Shown here in pieces: positions 8,570 through 14,174 of a DNA stretch of 14,174 nt; position 1 is the stretch's first letter, and each line of letters opens with the position of its first letter. This stretch comes from CAYOXX01 sp964408025 (lineage in GTDB: Bacteria > Acidobacteriota > DATKUA01). A program made the position numbers and the translations under genes. Where the stretch lies: positions 1-14,174 of the forward strand of contig CAYOXX010000086.1 in assembly GCA_964408025.1 (NCBI GenBank), read 5' to 3'. The notes beneath the pieces were generated by a model. The model made no database searches and had not been told where the DNA came from. It saw only the letters and a program-made list of their open reading frames with translations.

Positions 8570-9268
8570 CTAGACGGTTCTCGGCACCAGGTAGAGCATC
8601 ATGCCGAAGAAGTGGGAGATGCTCCCCGCCAGTACGAAGAGGTGCCACACGGCGTGGCCGAACGGCAGCCCCCGCCACAGGTAGAAAGCCACACCGAGCG
8701 TGTAGCAGGCGCCGCCGATCAGCAGCCAGACGATCATTCCCATCGGCACCAGTCGAATCATCGGCTCGATGGCGATGAGCGCCAGCCAGCCCATGACGAT
8801 ATAAAACAGCACTGCGATCAGATTGAGCTTTCCCGAAACGAAGATCCTGAAGACGATTCCCCCGGCGGCCATGGCCCATATGAGCCCGAAGACAGTCCAG
8901 CCCCAGGCGTCGCGCATGGTGGCCAGGATCACCGGCGTGTAGGTGCCCGCGATGAGTAGGAAGATCGATGAGTGGTCCAGGACCCAGAAGACCTGCTTGG
9001 CGCGCGGCGCCGTGAGGGCGTGGTAGAGGGTGGACGAGACGTAGAGGACGATCAACGTGGCGCCGTAGATGCTGAAGCCGACGATCCTCCAGGCGTCGCC
9101 GCGGATGCTGCCGAAGACCACCAGTAGCACGAGCGCCGCGACGCCCAGCGCCGCTCCGATGCCGTGGGTGATGCTGTTGGCGATCTCCTCACAGGCTTTC
9201 TGCCTCCCCCGCGCAGCGGTCTCTTTTCCGCGAGCCTTCGCTTTTTCGTTGCCGTCTGTCGATTCCAT
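8570..9268 (-). CDS. HlyIII/TrhA family integral membrane protein (PAQR superfamily)
   Basis: The 232-residue protein has a charged cytoplasmic N-terminus (1-25) and about seven hydrophobic helices between residues 38 and 227. Family-defining motifs are ANSITHGIG (30-38), the S-x-x-x-H motif in STLYH (79-83), LDHSSIFLLIAGTYTP (97-112) with D98, and GHAVWHLFVL (204-213) supplying H205 and H209. These Ser, Asp and His residues match the zinc site conserved in PAQR receptors, which points to a metal-dependent lipid hydrolase fold. Bacterial members are called hemolysin III or TrhA and are linked to membrane lipid or energy homeostasis; cytolysis is not established for most of them. The ATG at 9268 has no strong Shine-Dalgarno. 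The gene is 89 bases downstream of the PPC-domain gene on the same strand and converges on the VWFA-related gene. Confidence 0.93.
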   Translation of the reverse strand: MESTDGNEKAKARGKETAARGRQKACEEIANSITHGIGAALGVAALVLLVVFGSIRGDAWRIVGFSIYGATLIVLYVSSTLYHALTAPRAKQVFWVLDHSSIFLLIAGTYTPVILATMRDAWGWTVFGLIWAMAAGGIVFRIFVSGKLNLIAVLFYIVMGWLALIAIEPMIRLVPMGMIVWLLIGGACYTLGVAFYLWRGLPFGHAVWHLFVLAGSISHFFGMMLYLVPRTV

Positions 9269-9357
9269 GATCTACCGCGAATTTTTATCCGAGTTGGGCT
9301 GAGTTGTTACGGTCGGGAGCGGAGGCCGCGGCTGGCGCCGCGCGCATCGGCGGGCGG

Positions 9358-10074
9358 CTACCTCGCCACCTGGACGTAGAGGGTGAACGGGCCGCTGACG
9401 CGGTCGCCGTAGCCGCGCACCGCTATGTAGTAGGTCCCCGGCGAGAGCCGCTCGTGGATCAGGAAGTTGGTGTCGATGCCGCTGTCGTCGTCGCCGGAGA
9501 TCTCCTCGCAGTTCCCGTCCAGCAGCGTGCCGACGGTGTCGGTCGAGCTGGCGGTCCAGAGCCGGTAAATGCCCGGTGTCGAAATGTCGAAGCGGTAGTA
9601 GTGGGTGATACTCCCGGAGATGTAGCCGTTGACCGATTCTTCGACTTCAATGTCGGTGGCCGAGCCGCAGCCGCCGCCGATGCGTTCGGCGCGCAGCGTA
9701 AAGGATCCGGAAGTGGAGTCGCTGAATCCGCGGACGCCTGCGTAGTAGGTCCCCGCCGCGAGCTCAAACTCGATGAGGAAGTTGGTCGCCTCGCCGCCGT
9801 CGTCGTCCTCGGCCAGCTTGTTGCCGTCCTGGTCCAGAAGCACCCCCACGGTGTCGACGGAGCCGGTGGTGTAGATCCGGTAGGTGCCGCTGTCGGGTGC
9901 ATCCATGCGGTAGAACCGGAAGTAGCTGCCCTCTATCTGCCCCGACACCTCACGACCAACCTCGATTACCTGCGTAGCGCTCTGCGAGCCCCCACCGCCC
10001 GCGGCCGCCGCAGTGCCCGCCGTGGGGATGAGTAAGAGTGCCGTCAGGAGAAAGCGGAAAAGGGGCTTGCTCAT
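9358..10074 (-). CDS. Exported protein with two tandem PPC-like domains
   Basis: The 238-residue protein has a signal peptide (MSKPLFRFLL, hydrophobic to about residue 19, likely cleavage in the Ala run near 22-25). It is otherwise two homologous beta-sandwich repeats at about 35-131 and 141-237. The repeats align through GSYFRFYRMDAPDSGTYRIY / GSITHYYRFDISTPGIYRLW, TDTVG-type strands, an Asp cluster (EDDDGG / GDDDSG), TNFLI, and AGTYYAGVRGF / PGTYYIAVRGY. This is the pattern of bacterial pre-peptidase C-terminal (PPC) domains, normally attached to secreted hydrolases; here no catalytic domain is present. C136 and C189 might form a disulfide. The ATG at 10074 has GAGG seven bases upstream. 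It has its own promoter at 10116-10144. It may be a secreted accessory or calcium-binding protein; the function is unknown. Confidence 0.88.
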   Translation of the reverse strand: MSKPLFRFLLTALLLIPTAGTAAAAGGGGSQSATQVIEVGREVSGQIEGSYFRFYRMDAPDSGTYRIYTTGSVDTVGVLLDQDGNKLAEDDDGGEATNFLIEFELAAGTYYAGVRGFSDSTSGSFTLRAERIGGGCGSATDIEVEESVNGYISGSITHYYRFDISTPGIYRLWTASSTDTVGTLLDGNCEEISGDDDSGIDTNFLIHERLSPGTYYIAVRGYGDRVSGPFTLYVQVAR

Positions 10075-10115
10075 CTTCTTACCTCGCCGCCGGACGATGG
10101 AATTCGGAAATACGG

Positions 10116-10144
10116 ATTCTACATTCCCCGCGCACGTTTGACAA
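10116..10144 (-). promoter_or_regulatory. Sigma70-type promoter for the two-PPC-domain protein
   Basis: The minus strand has TTGTCA (10144-10139), a 17-base spacer and TAGAAT (10121-10116), each five of six matches. The start near 10109 gives a leader of about 35 bases with the Shine-Dalgarno GAGG. It separates this gene transcriptionally from the pseudopilin operon that ends at 10170. Confidence 0.65.
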
Positions 10145-10169
10145 ACCCAAGGGTGGAAAATGTGCGGGA

Positions 10170-10736
10170 TTATTTCCGGCGCCGGCGTCCCCGGCCCTCT
10201 TGTTCTCCCTTGTCGTCGTCGCGCACTTCTTCCTGCGCGCCGTGGATAAAGGTCCACTCGTTGTAGTAGCGGTTCTCCTTGTAGGGCCTGATAGCCTCGT
10301 CCTTGCTGCGGCTGACGACGCCGATGATCGGCAGCGCCGCGCGGCCGGGGCCCTCCCACTCGAGGTCGGCCTGCCGGCGCTGGCTGAGGGCGCTGGCCCG
10401 CCTGGGGCCCGCGGGCGTGGAGTAGATCAGCTCGAAGGGGCCGCGCGTGATCGGGTCGTCGTATAGGCGGCGGAGCATGCGCTGCTCGACCAGCTCCTCG
10501 AGGTCGGTCGGCAGGGCGCTGAAGCGCTCCTGGAAGCGGGCGATCGCTTGCACGTACTGCTCGCCGCGGAAGATCAGCTCCTCCTCCCGGTCGCGGATCA
10601 CCAGGTGGCGCCAGGTCGGCGCGATGCCGGCCATCAGGATGCCGGCCACCACCATCGCCGCCAGCAGGGCGACCAGCGTGTAACCGCCCTCTCCGTTCGC
10701 CTCCATGCTGTTTTGCTTAGATGTGCGGTTGCTCAT
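10170..10736 (-). CDS. Pseudopilin-like protein lacking Glu+5, with arginine-rich tail
   Basis: The 188-residue protein has a type IV prepilin leader ending GEGG, with peptidase cleavage expected between G18 and Y19, and a hydrophobic helix at 19-39 (YTLVALLAAMVVAGILMAG). Position +5 of the mature protein is Ala23, not the near-universal Glu. The periplasmic part includes LPTDLEELVEQRMLRRLYDDPITRG (75-99), similar to GspG pseudopilins, then GVVSRSKDEAIRPY (139-152) and YYNEWTFI (157-164). The latter resembles a recurring family of type II secretion G-like proteins that I know only from memory. The C-terminus is charged, ending RGRRRRK. The ATG at 10736 has GAGGG close upstream; a second ATG at 10706 would leave an 8-residue leader but has no clear ribosome site. 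It is the last gene of the secretion operon, 155 bases after the previous one. Exact role unknown; a minor pseudopilin is likely. Confidence 0.86.
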   Translation of the reverse strand: MSNRTSKQNSMEANGEGGYTLVALLAAMVVAGILMAGIAPTWRHLVIRDREEELIFRGEQYVQAIARFQERFSALPTDLEELVEQRMLRRLYDDPITRGPFELIYSTPAGPRRASALSQRRQADLEWEGPGRAALPIIGVVSRSKDEAIRPYKENRYYNEWTFIHGAQEEVRDDDKGEQEGRGRRRRK

Positions 10737-10833
10737 CGGCCCTCGCCCTCAGTGCGCGCTCTTCGGTTCGGACCTGGGCGACTGCTTGCTTTGTTTAATG
10801 GGCATCATTTCCCGGCGATCGATATCTCGGAAA

Positions 10834-10866
10834 GATGGGACAGGCAGGAATGCCTGTCCTGCCATC
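10834..10866 (-). repeat. Perfect hairpin between pseudopilin genes
   Basis: GGACAGGCA (10838-10846) and TGCCTGTCC (10851-10859) are perfect 9-bp arms around a 4-base loop. A second pairing layer, GATGG (10834-10838) with CCATC (10862-10866), is possible with a 3-base bulge. It lies 26 bases after the stop of the upstream pseudopilin and about 100 bases before the next start. It could protect the upstream message, attenuate the downstream gene, or be an interspersed palindromic repeat. The rest of the 10737-10891 gap shows no convincing promoter. Confidence 0.6.
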
Positions 10867-10891
10867 CGTTCGGCCGCCGGTTGTGTCAATC

Positions 10892-11290
10892 CTACCACTG
10901 GCGGTAGGGCCTGTTGTCGGTGCCGCGGGCGGTGCTGCGGCTGCGGACGTCGTAGATGCCCGGCTCGTAATCGGGATCCTCGACGGGATCGTGCTCCTCG
11001 ATAATCGTCCGCCAGTTCGCCTCGCCGGTCATCGGATCGACCGGGATCTGCCGCAGGTACTTCTCCTCGACCAGCTGCGCGAGCGACTCGGGGTAGCGCC
11101 CCTGGTCGACGTAGAACTCGTCGATGGCGCTGCGCATGAAGAACAAGTCGTCCTTGAGCACCGCCTCGCGCGCCCTCCTGACCGCGTTGGCGTAGTTGGG
11201 CAGCGCGATGGCCGCCAGGATGCTGATGATCGCCAGCACCACCACCAACTCGAGCAGCGTGAAGCCACGTTCTGTAGTCTTTTCAATCAT
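10892..11290 (-). CDS. gspG: GspG-like type II secretion pseudopilin
   Basis: The 132-residue prepilin has leader MIEKTTERG with cleavage between G9 and F10, then FTLLELVVVLAIISILAAIALP with the conserved Glu+5 (E14). After the helix come ARREAVLKDDLFFMRSAIDEFY-type sequence (36-60), GRYPESLAQLV (64-74), the GspG signature YLRQIPVDPMTG (78-89) and NW (92-93). These match the major pseudopilin GspG in order and spacing, and the length is normal. The predicted cell location is the periplasmic pseudopilus anchored in the inner membrane. Start choice: the ATG at 11290 overlaps the previous stop by one base (TGATG) with AGGG upstream at proper distance; an in-frame ATG six bases earlier lacks spacing. 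It follows a second GspG-like gene, with which it shares a C-terminal Y-R-x-W ending. Confidence 0.93.
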   Translation of the reverse strand: MIEKTTERGFTLLELVVVLAIISILAAIALPNYANAVRRAREAVLKDDLFFMRSAIDEFYVDQGRYPESLAQLVEEKYLRQIPVDPMTGEANWRTIIEEHDPVEDPDYEPGIYDVRSRSTARGTDNRPYRQW

Positions 11291-11781
11291 CACCATTCCC
11301 TGTAACTAGTTCCGTCCAGAGCCGTTGCCTCGCTGAGGGTGTAGGCGTCGTAGACGTCCTCGCCGCCCCAAACCTCCGAGTCGGGCTCGTCTTGCGAGCT
11401 GCGCAGGCCCCACTCGCGCCGCCCGGTCATCGGGTCGCGAGGCAGGCGGCGGAGGAACTTGAAGACGCGCTCCTGCTCGCCGGTCATCTTCACACCCTCG
11501 ACCAGCACCTCGAGGCTCTCGGGGTAGCCGCTGGAGGTGGCCTCGACCTCGATCGCCTGCTCGTCGGCCATCTTCTTGTGCAGGTCGATGGCGCGCCGGA
11601 TCTCGCGCAGCGTTCTGTGCAGCTCGATTTCTCTGGCCCGCTGCAGGGTCACCTTGGTCATCGGGATGACCGCCGAGGCGAGGATGCCGACGATGATCAC
11701 CACGGCGATCAGCTCGACCAGCGAGAAGCCGCCTTCGCCCTTTCCGACCGCCAGCAGACGCACAGGTTTAGTAGTTCTCAT
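11290..11781 (-). CDS. GspG-like type II secretion pseudopilin (first of the series)
   Basis: The 163-residue prepilin has an 18-residue leader ending KGEGG, cleavage between G18 and F19, and FSLVELIAVVIIVGILASAVIP with Glu+5 at E23. The globular part has LHRTLREIRRAIDLHKK (54-70), SGYPESLEVLVEGV (84-97), FLRRLPRDPMTGRREWGLRS (109-128) and the C-terminal SYREW. The DPMTG block and following Trp are GspG-like, and the insertion before it makes the protein longer than usual GspG. The ATG at 11781 lies 5 bases past the secretin stop (4-base gap), with GGAGGAG ending 10 bases upstream inside the secretin gene; the frame is open further upstream but only over the secretin tail codons. Its stop overlaps the next pseudopilin start. 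It is either the major or a second pseudopilin. Confidence 0.92.
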   Translation of the reverse strand: MRTTKPVRLLAVGKGEGGFSLVELIAVVIIVGILASAVIPMTKVTLQRAREIELHRTLREIRRAIDLHKKMADEQAIEVEATSSGYPESLEVLVEGVKMTGEQERVFKFLRRLPRDPMTGRREWGLRSSQDEPDSEVWGGEDVYDAYTLSEATALDGTSYREW

Positions 11782-11785
11782 GGGA

Positions 11786-13666
11786 TCACGGCTCCTCCGG
11801 CTCCTCAGGCTCCTCCTCCTCCTCGTAGTAGTAGTCCTCCTCATCCTCGTCGTAGTAGTACTCGTCTTCCTCCTCTTCGTAGTACTCGGCGCGGTAGCCA
11901 CCGCCGGCTGCGCCGCGCAGCGGCACGCCGCGCAGGAAGCGCATCCTCTCCAGCTCCGCCATGCTGGCCGTGCCCATGTAGCCCCAGTTGATTTCCGGCC
12001 CCACCATGATCGCCCGCAGGTCGTCGGCGGTGATCATCGCGCTGCGCACGACGTGCGGTGAGATGGTGATGACGATGTCGGTGGATCGCCTGTCGTACTG
12101 CGTGCTGCTGAATAACCTGCCGATGATCGGAATGTCGGAGAGTCCGGCTATGCCCTCGGTGCTGAGGAATTCCTCTTGGCGGATGAGGCCGGCGAGCATG
12201 TTGGTCTCGCCCTCCCGCAGCCTGATCTTGCTCTTTATGTTGCGGGTCGTGAAAGTTGGGGTGGTGGTAGTGGCGCCGGCAGCGATGGAGCTGATGTCGA
12301 TTTCCATCTCGAGACTGATGTCGTTGTTGAGGTGCACCCGCGGCGTGATCTCGAACCTGATGCCGATGCTTTCGTACTCGAAGGCGTCGACCGGAATGCC
12401 GATGCCGGCGGCCTGGTTAGGATTGAAGGTGGTCCGGCGCACCGGCACACGCTCGCCGATGTGCAGCTCGCCCTTCTCGCCGTCGGTGATCCGCACCTGC
12501 GGCCTGGCCAGCAGTCGCGTGCGGCCGCTGGTCTTGAGGAAGTTGTAAGCGACGTCCGGGATCGTCAGGTAGAGGTTGGTGCGGTTGATCGCCCCGAGGT
12601 CGTCCATACGAACCATGGACGGAATTTCGGGTATCAGGGCGTTTTGATTGATGAACAGTTGGGTTACCGAGTAGTTACTCAGCAGTACGCCCAAGTTGTT
12701 GAGCAGCGAGCGGTCCACCTCGATGATCTCGACGTCGATCACCACCTCGGCTTTCGGCCTGTCCAGGACCTGGATCAGCCTCGAGACCAGCAGCAGCTTC
12801 TGCGGCGTGTCGCGCACGATGATGGCGTTGCGCTCCCGGTCGCGCTGCATGAACTGCAGCCGCAGGACCCGCTGGAGCGCGGCATAGACCTCCTGGACCT
12901 GCGCGTTGCTGAGGAAGAATACCTTGACCGCCCGGTCCTCGTATTGCCTGCGGTTGTTGGGCGAGCCGTCGATGATCATCAGGGTGTTGTCGTTGACCAT
13001 GCGGTAGAAGTGGTTGTTGGAGGTGACGAAGTAGTCGAACGCCTCCCAGAAGGTAGCGCGGTTGACGATGAAGTCGGTCCGCTGGCGGATGCGTTGGCGC
13101 ACGGTGTCGTGGTAGACGATGTTGATGTCGGCCAGCCGTGCCAGCGCCTGGTAGATTTCGCCGATCTCGCGGTTGGGGAAGACGAAGTTCTGCGGCTGGT
13201 CGGTGTCAACATCGATGGCCGGCCTCTGCTCGGCGGCGGCCTCGATCTCGGCCTGCTCGAGCTCTCGCAGCTGCTGCCACTCCTCCAGCTCCCTCGAGGC
13301 GGCCTGGAGGCGCTCGAGCTCGTCGATGCGCTGGGTGAACTCGAACATCGCTTGGCGATTGAGCGGATCGAGCTCGACGGCGGTGCGGTAGCGGAGCAGC
13401 GAATCCTCGTAGCGCTCCTCATCCCAAAGTTCGCGCGCAAGCTGCATATGGGCGTTCGAAGCCATCCGCTTCGCCCTCTCCAGCCGCAGGCGGATCTCGA
13501 CGTCTCGGGGTTGGCGCTCCAGCGCCTCGGAAAACTGGATCACGGCCATATCCCAGTTGCCGGCCAGCTCCTCTTGCATGCCGCGCCGCAAGGCCGGGTT
13601 GGTCGCGCAGGCGCTCAGCAAAACCGCAGTCGCTAGAGCTGCGGCAATCAGGATTGCTCTCCTCAT
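11786..13666 (-). CDS. gspD: Lipoprotein secretin, GspD/PilQ family, with TPR region and Glu/Tyr tail
   Basis: Secretins form the outer-membrane channel of type II secretion and type IV pili. This 626-residue protein has a lipoprotein signal with lipobox LSAC (18-21 region, Cys20). A TPR-like helical region follows at about 28-125 (NWDMAVIQFSEALERQP, RYEDSLLRYRTAVELDP), then a Glu-rich linker to 148. The N0/STN-like part spans 165-233 (IYQALARLADINIVYHD), an N1/NolW-like part 245-303 (VKVFFLSNAQVQEVYAAL), and the secretin barrel about 305-540, with SGRTRLLARPQVRITDG, GERVPVR, LREGETNMLAGLI and GLSDIPIIGRLF (508-519). After the barrel comes an unusual acidic, tyrosine-rich end (594-626). Start choice: ATG at 13666 has AAGGAG seven bases upstream and the lipoprotein signal; it overlaps the previous stop by one base. 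The TPR plus STN plus secretin layout is common in acidobacterial pilus/secretion loci. Confidence 0.95.
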   Translation of the reverse strand: MRRAILIAAALATAVLLSACATNPALRRGMQEELAGNWDMAVIQFSEALERQPRDVEIRLRLERAKRMASNAHMQLARELWDEERYEDSLLRYRTAVELDPLNRQAMFEFTQRIDELERLQAASRELEEWQQLRELEQAEIEAAAEQRPAIDVDTDQPQNFVFPNREIGEIYQALARLADINIVYHDTVRQRIRQRTDFIVNRATFWEAFDYFVTSNNHFYRMVNDNTLMIIDGSPNNRRQYEDRAVKVFFLSNAQVQEVYAALQRVLRLQFMQRDRERNAIIVRDTPQKLLLVSRLIQVLDRPKAEVVIDVEIIEVDRSLLNNLGVLLSNYSVTQLFINQNALIPEIPSMVRMDDLGAINRTNLYLTIPDVAYNFLKTSGRTRLLARPQVRITDGEKGELHIGERVPVRRTTFNPNQAAGIGIPVDAFEYESIGIRFEITPRVHLNNDISLEMEIDISSIAAGATTTTPTFTTRNIKSKIRLREGETNMLAGLIRQEEFLSTEGIAGLSDIPIIGRLFSSTQYDRRSTDIVITISPHVVRSAMITADDLRAIMVGPEINWGYMGTASMAELERMRFLRGVPLRGAAGGGYRAEYYEEEEDEYYYDEDEEDYYYEEEEEPEEPEEP

Positions 13667-14174
13667 CAGTTCACTCCTTGACCGCTCTCGCCGACCGGCG
13701 ACTCCAGCTGCAGGCGCTGCTCGAAGTCGCCGTTGATGACGTGGATTCCCACGGACTCCTCCTCGATAGCGATGATCTCGAAGGCGTTGTTTATCGTACT
13801 GCCAACCGTCCCGACGAAGTAGCTGCCACGCCAGATGAAGGCCGCGGTGCGGCGGCCGGAGATCTCGTGGTAGCCGAGGTACTCGTAGTCGGTGAGCCGA
13901 GGGGGCTGCGACTCGGCCTCCTCTTCCTCGAAGTAGTTGTCGAACTCTTCGTCCTGCGCGTCGTCGCCGCCGAGTTCCCAACCGCCGAAGGAATCGCTCT
14001 CCTCCTGCGCCGCCCGGCGCGTGTCGTAGTCGAACAGGTTGCGCCGCGCACCGGCGAACGGCTCGCGCGCCGCGTCCAGCAGGTCGAGGCGCAGCGCCGG
14101 CAGCGACGCCCAGCGGGCCTCGCCGCCACCGGCGACGCCGCCGGAACCGCCCCCGCTGCCACCTGCCGACGCGC
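13666..14174 (-). CDS. GspC/PilP-like connector protein (5' end outside window)
   Basis: An open frame enters from the right edge and ends at TGA (13668-13666), giving the last 168 residues of a protein. Visible parts are a Gly/Ser-rich linker, RREP-like wording REPFAGARRNLFDY, a long acidic linker (DDAQDEEFDNYFEEEEAES), and a compact beta domain: LTDYEYLGYHEISGRRTAAFIW, GSYFVGTVGSTINNAFEI, IIAIEEESVGIHVIN and LQLESP. An N-F/L-F motif, a linker, and then a small beta domain that repeats L-G-x..., A-x-(L/I)... and V-x-x-G... is how GspC (HR domain) and PilP look; these connect the inner-membrane platform to the secretin. Its stop overlaps the secretin start (TGATG), which supports that role. 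An inner-membrane helix would be expected in the missing N-terminus. The identification rests on weak similarity and context. Confidence 0.75.
   Translation of the reverse strand, partial: ASAGGSGGGSGGVAGGGEARWASLPALRLDLLDAAREPFAGARRNLFDYDTRRAAQEESDSFGGWELGGDDAQDEEFDNYFEEEEAESQPPRLTDYEYLGYHEISGRRTAAFIWRGSYFVGTVGSTINNAFEIIAIEEESVGIHVINGDFEQRLQLESPVGESGQGVN

Noticed and set aside
10884..10889. TTGACA on the minus strand after the second pseudopilin, as a -35 for the third pseudopilin
   Set aside because: At 16-18 bases downstream the sequence is GC-rich with no -10-like hexamer, and the hairpin occupies the region.
11805..11885. Triplet-like repeat tract (CTC/CTT/GTA-rich on the plus strand), considered as a microsatellite
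   Set aside because: The unit is not regular; the pattern follows from Glu and Tyr codons of the secretin tail, and the frame is preserved throughout.
12176..13636. A 486-codon plus-strand open frame
   Set aside because: It lies antisense to the secretin, which has clear signal, domains and ribosome site. No ribosome site or domain supports the opposite frame.

Overview
The window is GC-rich, densely coding bacterial DNA, most likely from an Acidobacteriota-type genome. The best pointer is the 652-residue VWFA-related exported protein of a type largely known from acidobacteria. The rest of the content (lipoprotein secretin with acidobacterial-style tandem pseudopilins, PPC-domain protein) fits but does not prove it. 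I cannot assign a class.

Layout. (1) 1-3827, minus strand: a strong sigma70-type promoter, a tRNA with anticodon CAU, then tilS, hpt and ftsH (ftsH cut by the left edge). tilS and hpt overlap by one base, and the tRNA ends 12 bases before tilS. (2) 3930-8465, plus strand: a promoter divergent from the tRNA promoter, a long leader, an unrecognised exported protein with propeller-like repeats, a Ppx/GppA-family phosphatase, and the exported VWFA-related protein, which has its own candidate promoter and a 14-bp palindrome upstream. (3) 8466-8569: the gap between convergent genes, holding a GTAG-headed REP-like hairpin. (4) 8570-10144, minus strand: a HlyIII/PAQR-type membrane protein and a two-PPC-domain exported protein with its own promoter. 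(5) 10170-14174, minus strand: a type II secretion/type IV pilus-like operon read as GspC/PilP-like protein (cut by the right edge), lipoprotein secretin, and three GspG-like pseudopilins. The first four genes are joined by 1-base overlaps or a 4-base gap. A 155-base gap with a perfect hairpin precedes the last pseudopilin.

How the genes work together. The first cluster is the conserved tilS-hpt-ftsH housekeeping neighbourhood (tRNA lysidine synthesis, purine salvage, membrane proteolysis), here led by a CAU tRNA. The right-hand operon supplies an outer-membrane secretin channel, its inner-membrane connector and pseudopilins. The exported PPC, VWFA and propeller-like proteins nearby are plausible but unproven clients. 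The least expected details are the Glu/Tyr tail of the secretin, a pseudopilin without Glu+5 and with an arginine-rich tail, an Hpt lacking the usual Ser-Tyr of its catalytic loop, and the tRNA-tilS linkage. I see no phage, insertion sequence, CRISPR array or defence system.
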